Of a stretch of DNA of 64,000 nt, positions 60,745 to 64,000 are shown piece by piece. How positions within the stretch are numbered: the stretch's first letter is position 1; each line of letters opens with the position of its first letter. Below the pieces are notes generated by a model. The model saw only the letters and a list, made by a program, of their open reading frames with translations. It did no database searches and was not told the origin of the DNA. This DNA is from Verrucomicrobiota bacterium (GTDB lineage: Bacteria > Verrucomicrobiota > Verrucomicrobiia > Methylacidiphilales > UBA1321), in assembly GCA_013285645.1 (NCBI GenBank), contig JABDHJ010000012.1, positions 17,637 to 81,636 of the forward strand, read 5' to 3'. The position numbers and the translations under genes are program-made.

Positions 60745-61009
60745 AATTGATCCAGGACTGCTCGCGCAGTTGCGGGCGTTTGATAAAGACCAGCGGCGCC
60801 TGATCGGCGAACTTATCGAAAAGGTGCGCGCGAGTTTTGGCCACCCCCATTTGCATGGCGGCACGGGCTTACGCGCTTTAAGATCCGGCGTCTATGAGTG
60901 TCGACTCAACCTGCGACAACGACTTGTTTTCACCCAGGAACCTGACTCACTCTACTTCCACTTCATGGGAAATCACGACGAGGTGAACCGATTCCTCAAA
61001 AGCCTCTAA
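60665..61009 (+). CDS. RelE/YoeB-like toxin with an uncertain start
   Basis: The toxin part, IEIDPGLLAQLRAFDKDQRRLIGELIEKVRASFGHPHLHGGTGLRALRSGVYECRLNLRQRLVFTQEPDSLYFHFMGNHDEVNRFL, fits RelE-type toxins, with the 'L...g.ye.R...r.R.vf' strand. No ATG lies at the natural domain start near 60740. The nearest ATG is 60665, which gives a Lys/Pro-rich extension overlapping the antitoxin by 80 nt. Alternatively an ATT near 60741 is used. The stop overlaps the convergent small gene by 4 nt. Confidence 0.6.
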   Translation: MPKPKKPAKPENPKSSPATSKHSLKIEIDPGLLAQLRAFDKDQRRLIGELIEKVRASFGHPHLHGGTGLRALRSGVYECRLNLRQRLVFTQEPDSLYFHFMGNHDEVNRFLKSL

Positions 61010-61209
61010 ACCTTGATTTCCGGATAATGACTGATGGAGACGACGAACTGACCAGCGACTTCGTTGTGATAGATGCTGTCGACCATGCAACGACCGCCGA
61101 AGGGAAGGCGCACGCCCGCGTCATCCTTGGTCCCGCTCGGCACCGCGTCGCCAAGCTTGAGGTAACGATCCTTGTGGAAGACCAAACGATGGATGGATGT
61201 TTTGGCCAT
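61006..61209 (-). CDS. Small unknown protein
   Basis: 67 residues: SIHRLVFHKDRYLKLGDAVPSGTKDDAGVRLPFGGRCMVDSIYHNEVAGQFVVSISHYPEIKV. It is beta-rich and soluble with no recognised family. Its stop overlaps that of the toxin gene; ATG at 61209. It lies 44 nt downstream of the FMN reductase gene on the same strand. Confidence 0.5.
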   Translation of the reverse strand: MAKTSIHRLVFHKDRYLKLGDAVPSGTKDDAGVRLPFGGRCMVDSIYHNEVAGQFVVSISHYPEIKV

Positions 61210-61253
61210 GTTCCATGCTACCCCTAATTAAGGGGCGTGGACATCTAAATCGC

Positions 61254-61790
61254 CTATGCGGCATTGCGGATCTTGACCGACGCCTCCGCCAATGCGGTCA
61301 ATCGCTCGGCCAGGCCGGGAGCCGGATGCTTTTTCTCGATAAAATCGTCGCCCTTGGCGTAGACAAAACGCGGGATGATCAGGCATCGAAAATCGAGCAT
61401 CAAGCTGTTGGCCAGGCCCATGACCGACATGTAGCTCGATGCCCCACCCGCCGCGCAAAGGAAGCCGACCGTTTTGTTCTCCCATGCCTTGCCAGTCAGT
61501 TCGACCAGGTTCTTTACCGCTGCGTTGGCATCGTAATTGTAAATAGGCGTCGCGATGATGATCACCCGCGCGGCCTTGATCAGCCCAGTGAGCGGCACGA
61601 CATGCGGATGCCCGTAAGCCGTCTCGCCGTCGCAAAGCGGCAACACGTATTCGCGCAGATCAACCAATTGATGCGACACGCCGAGCTTCGCGTAAGCTTC
61701 GCATACGGTCTGCGCCATCACACGGCTCAGGCTTGCCGAACGCAACGAAGCGGAAATCACCAGATATTCAGGAGTCTCAGTTTTGGACAT
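61254..61790 (-). CDS. NADPH-dependent FMN reductase
   Basis: 178 residues from the ATG at 61790. Flavodoxin-like fold: LVISASLRSASLSRVMAQTV binds the FMN phosphate, ATPIYNYDANAAVKNLVELTG the isoalloxazine, and LCAAGGASSYMSVMGLANSLMLDF completes the site. It supplies reduced flavin or reduces quinones and azo or nitro compounds; the partner is unknown. Confidence 0.9.
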   Translation of the reverse strand: MSKTETPEYLVISASLRSASLSRVMAQTVCEAYAKLGVSHQLVDLREYVLPLCDGETAYGHPHVVPLTGLIKAARVIIIATPIYNYDANAAVKNLVELTGKAWENKTVGFLCAAGGASSYMSVMGLANSLMLDFRCLIIPRFVYAKGDDFIEKKHPAPGLAERLTALAEASVKIRNAA

Positions 61791-61832
61791 GGGTTGCCAA
61801 CATCGCTTATCCACGCCCAGCTGGCAATTCTC

Positions 61833-63491
61833 TTAATCGTTTGAAGTTCGCGGCAGAAATGCCCACACACTAAGGGAGAAAAGCAGCGTGAGAATCCAAT
61901 AAAGGCCCTGATTGATAAATCCTGTCGCATCCATGATCACCGGCACGGGAAAGTAATAAAGATAAGCAAAGGTGAAAAACGTCCACTGGCAGGCGAGCAG
62001 AGAAAGACTTATCCACGGGGGCAATTTCGTGATCCCCAGCGCCGCGATCATCATGAATAAGATGATCATCGCATAACTACCCTGATGGACGATGGCGCTA
62101 TCCGGCCGGAACATCAGGACGATCCAGATCAGGTAGCAACCGATGTTCATCAGGAGAAGTTCACCGCATGCGGAACCATCGGGCGGCCCACGATGCTTCT
62201 TCATCAAACAACTGGCGACCAGCACAACGAACCCGATGTTCAATAAACCAAGAACAGCGGTGATTCGGAAAAACCCTTCGCTGGTCAGATAATATTGCAG
62301 CCCAGCCACCGACTGAAAAGTGTCCGCCTGCGGTCTGTCCAAAAACAGGGAGACCTGCAAATTGCCTCGGCGATTTTGCAACCATTGGTGGAAAGTCAGA
62401 GTCCCGTATGAGTCCCGCAAGGTTTCCCCGCTACTGCGGGAGTCGATCGGAATTGCTCCACCCAGATGCCATTTGATCAGCCGATTCCCCGGGGGATCGT
62501 AGAACTTCTGGTAAGCCGCCCAGGGAAGACTCATCAGGATGAAAACCGCGAGCGCACCAAGGATCGCCCGTGGCTGGGCTGCAGCCAAACGCCAGGCCGA
62601 TGGCAGAAGCGGCACCGCCAAAAAGGAGAAGAGAATGCCTCCATGCGAAAGCAACGACAGGGCCCAAAGCAAACTCAGTCCCAGTAAGGCCGCAGGATAT
62701 TTTTTCGGCAGATTTTTTGCGCAAAAAAGCAGGATCGATAATCCGCCCAAAAACAACGAGGCGGAAAGGAGTTTCGGCCAGGTGTAAATGGAATGGACCA
62801 GGAAAAAACCGCTGCCCGCAAACCAAACCAACATGAAGCCCATGGCAAACCGGGAAAAATGGAGGCCTCGGGCGAGAAGATAAAGCGCCGGAAGCCATGT
62901 CGTCTGAAATAATATCGAAGTGATCGGATAAATATCCTCGGTCTTGAACTTTAAAAATTCAAAAGGCCGACAGAGCAGGTACAGCGCGGCTTGCAGGGGA
63001 GGCCGGTCGCTGCTGAGCCAGTCTTCGTAGAACGGATTCACCGAGGCGCCGTTCCAGAGACGATCGGCCAGCATTCGGGGCAGAATGTTGTCCGGAGGCA
63101 GTTGGTGGGAAACCGCGTGGCTGGGATCGCCACCATGCAGGAGTAGTACCAGCAGGCAGGATGCGGTGTAGAAGAAAAGGAGGAGAATCGGCAGCCAGAC
63201 ATCGACCTGCAGCATGCTTGCCTTCGCCCCCGGATGCGTCCATTGACGCGCCGTTACGCCAAGGCTTGCCAGACCCACCAAGCCGCACGCTATTCGGCCC
63301 ACCACTGCATTCAGCAAAAACACGAAGGAAGCTAGGTAGGCCAAGAACGCCAGAACGCCAAAGCCGAGCATGAATAAAAAGCGAGCGGGCAATTTCATTC
63401 GTTCGCAGCACAGCGCACCCCAACCCATGGACGCCAGAACGATATAGGCGAACAAAACGACGTACTCGATGATTTGCAGAATGCTATCCAA
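61833..63491 (-). CDS. Large multi-pass membrane protein, possibly a GT-C glycosyltransferase
   Basis: 552 residues from a TTG start with about 13 hydrophobic segments. A large outside loop near residues 120-170 (HGGDPSHAVSHQLPPDNILPRMLADRLWNG...DRPPLQAALYLL) has the acidic and Pro-rich layout of ArnT/PMT-like GT-C enzymes. The family is not certain and no catalytic motif is proven. It could add sugars to lipid A or a surface polymer. Confidence 0.6.
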   Translation of the reverse strand: MDSILQIIEYVVLFAYIVLASMGWGALCCERMKLPARFLFMLGFGVLAFLAYLASFVFLLNAVVGRIACGLVGLASLGVTARQWTHPGAKASMLQVDVWLPILLLFFYTASCLLVLLLHGGDPSHAVSHQLPPDNILPRMLADRLWNGASVNPFYEDWLSSDRPPLQAALYLLCRPFEFLKFKTEDIYPITSILFQTTWLPALYLLARGLHFSRFAMGFMLVWFAGSGFFLVHSIYTWPKLLSASLFLGGLSILLFCAKNLPKKYPAALLGLSLLWALSLLSHGGILFSFLAVPLLPSAWRLAAAQPRAILGALAVFILMSLPWAAYQKFYDPPGNRLIKWHLGGAIPIDSRSSGETLRDSYGTLTFHQWLQNRRGNLQVSLFLDRPQADTFQSVAGLQYYLTSEGFFRITAVLGLLNIGFVVLVASCLMKKHRGPPDGSACGELLLMNIGCYLIWIVLMFRPDSAIVHQGSYAMIILFMMIAALGITKLPPWISLSLLACQWTFFTFAYLYYFPVPVIMDATGFINQGLYWILTLLFSLSVWAFLPRTSND

Positions 63492-63623
63492 GATGAGATT
63501 CAGGTTGTTACCGGGAAGTTCAACTCAATCGTCCACCTGTGACAAACCCAAATGGCCCTCGTCCTTGCCGCCGAGCCTTCTTGCCTTACGGAAAATGCCT
63601 TGTAAAGTGGACGTTCACTCAAA

Positions 63624-63704
63624 GGGCTAGTGGCGAAATGGCAGACGCGCCAGATTTAGGTTCTGGTTCCGCAAGGAGTGGGGGTTCAAGTCCCTCCTAG
63701 CCCA
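63624..63704 (+). tRNA. tRNA-Leu (anticodon TAG)
   Basis: 81 nt. The acceptor stem pairs GGGCTAG with CTAGCCC, the anticodon arm is CCAGA-TTTAGGT-TCTGG giving TAG, there is a long variable arm, and the T loop is GTTCAAG. CCA is only partly encoded. Together with tRNA-Leu(TAA) at 18.8 kb this is the second Leu tRNA of the window. Confidence 0.95.
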
Positions 63705-63880
63705 TACCCTCTGATAAAGCCATAAAACTGCCCCGCTAATGCCCACATTTTCGTGCGCTTTGCGTGAAGCTGGGTTAGTCTGCGGGTGGGCGAGCGTTCA
63801 CCCAGATCGCTAGCACCGCGCGCAATGAAACGCCCGAAGCCAGCGATTATCTTCCAGTCACTTGTATCTGAGTTGTTTTA

Positions 63881-64000
63881 ATGGACGAACTTTACGCTCT
63901 CACCACAGTTTTTAATCCCTGCGGTTATCTGTCGAGGAGCACGCTCTACCGTGAGTTTGCCAACAGATGTGCCCGTGATGGCCTAATTCTCTATACGGTG
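63881..64000 (+). CDS. Start of a gene cut by the window end
   Basis: 40 codons from an ATG: DELYALTTVFNPCGYLSRSTLYREFANRCARDGLILYTV. The 'tt.FNP.gy.sR...y..F......g..LyTV' pattern resembles the N-terminus of a family of uncharacterised, possibly glycosyltransferase-like proteins. The rest lies outside the window, so the identity is open. Confidence 0.4.
   Translation, partial: MDELYALTTVFNPCGYLSRSTLYREFANRCARDGLILYTV

Overview
This is a bacterial chromosomal window from a diderm: it encodes BamE-like and other lipoproteins, an MCE/Pqi intermembrane system, heptosyltransferase-type and O-antigen-type glycosyltransferases and an RfbF cytidylyltransferase. The combination of paired AraC regulators and phytanoyl-CoA dioxygenase-like enzymes, a long plant/cyanobacterial-type IspH, a true formylglycine-generating enzyme, many palindromic intergenic repeats and weak Shine-Dalgarno sequences on most genes suggests a member of the Verrucomicrobiota (PVC group). 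That placement is an inference from gene content; no rRNA is present to confirm it.

Layout. 0-3.3 kb: sugar and polysaccharide genes (GT4 end, sugar epimerase, GT2, unknown glycan protein). 3.3-8.3 kb: purB, a small VOC/DoxX/NTF2 group with an SRPBCC remnant, and an oxalate/formate-type MFS carrier with its 50-residue small subunit. 8.38-18.86 kb: an integrated mobilizable element in a tRNA-Leu(TAA) gene. It has a tyrosine recombinase at the left end, an excisionase-like protein at the right end, duplicated tRNA 3' segments as att sites, matching arm-type repeats just inside each end, a MobC-relaxase pair, a large Rep-like protein with a possible HUH motif, a SWIM zinc-finger protein, and cargo of secreted or membrane proteins of unknown role.

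19-27.5 kb: envelope functions: small lipoprotein and membrane proteins, a 937-residue repeat-rich lipoprotein, and a tight operon of a secreted protein, formylglycine-generating enzyme, PqiA and PqiB. 27.5-32.7 kb: an acyltransferase surrounded by inverted repeats, a SYLF protein, and the first divergent AraC/PhyH pair. 32.7-43.2 kb: housekeeping genes (polyprenyl synthase, PepA, S9 peptidase, RecQ, IspH, Hpt, PyrH), with hpt enclosed by a perfect 47-bp inverted repeat. 43.2-49.8 kb: a toxin-antitoxin pair and a surface-glycan cluster (GT9, epimerase, YfhO-like membrane protein, GtrB-like GT2, RfbF). 49.8-57.8 kb: ribokinase, SpmAB-like protein, a second AraC/PhyH pair, GT87, a cyclic-nucleotide-binding protein and CinA. 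57.8-64 kb: UvrB, PIN protein, a second toxin-antitoxin pair, an FMN reductase, a large membrane protein, tRNA-Leu(TAG) and the start of a truncated gene.

The most notable items are the integrated element, which combines a very short relaxase with a candidate rolling-circle Rep; the two paralogous AraC/PhyH modules 21 kb apart, both with a TATAAT box 10-11 nt before the regulator's start codon; and families of inverted repeats that enclose genes (hpt) or supply the same C-terminal residues to two neighbouring convergent genes.
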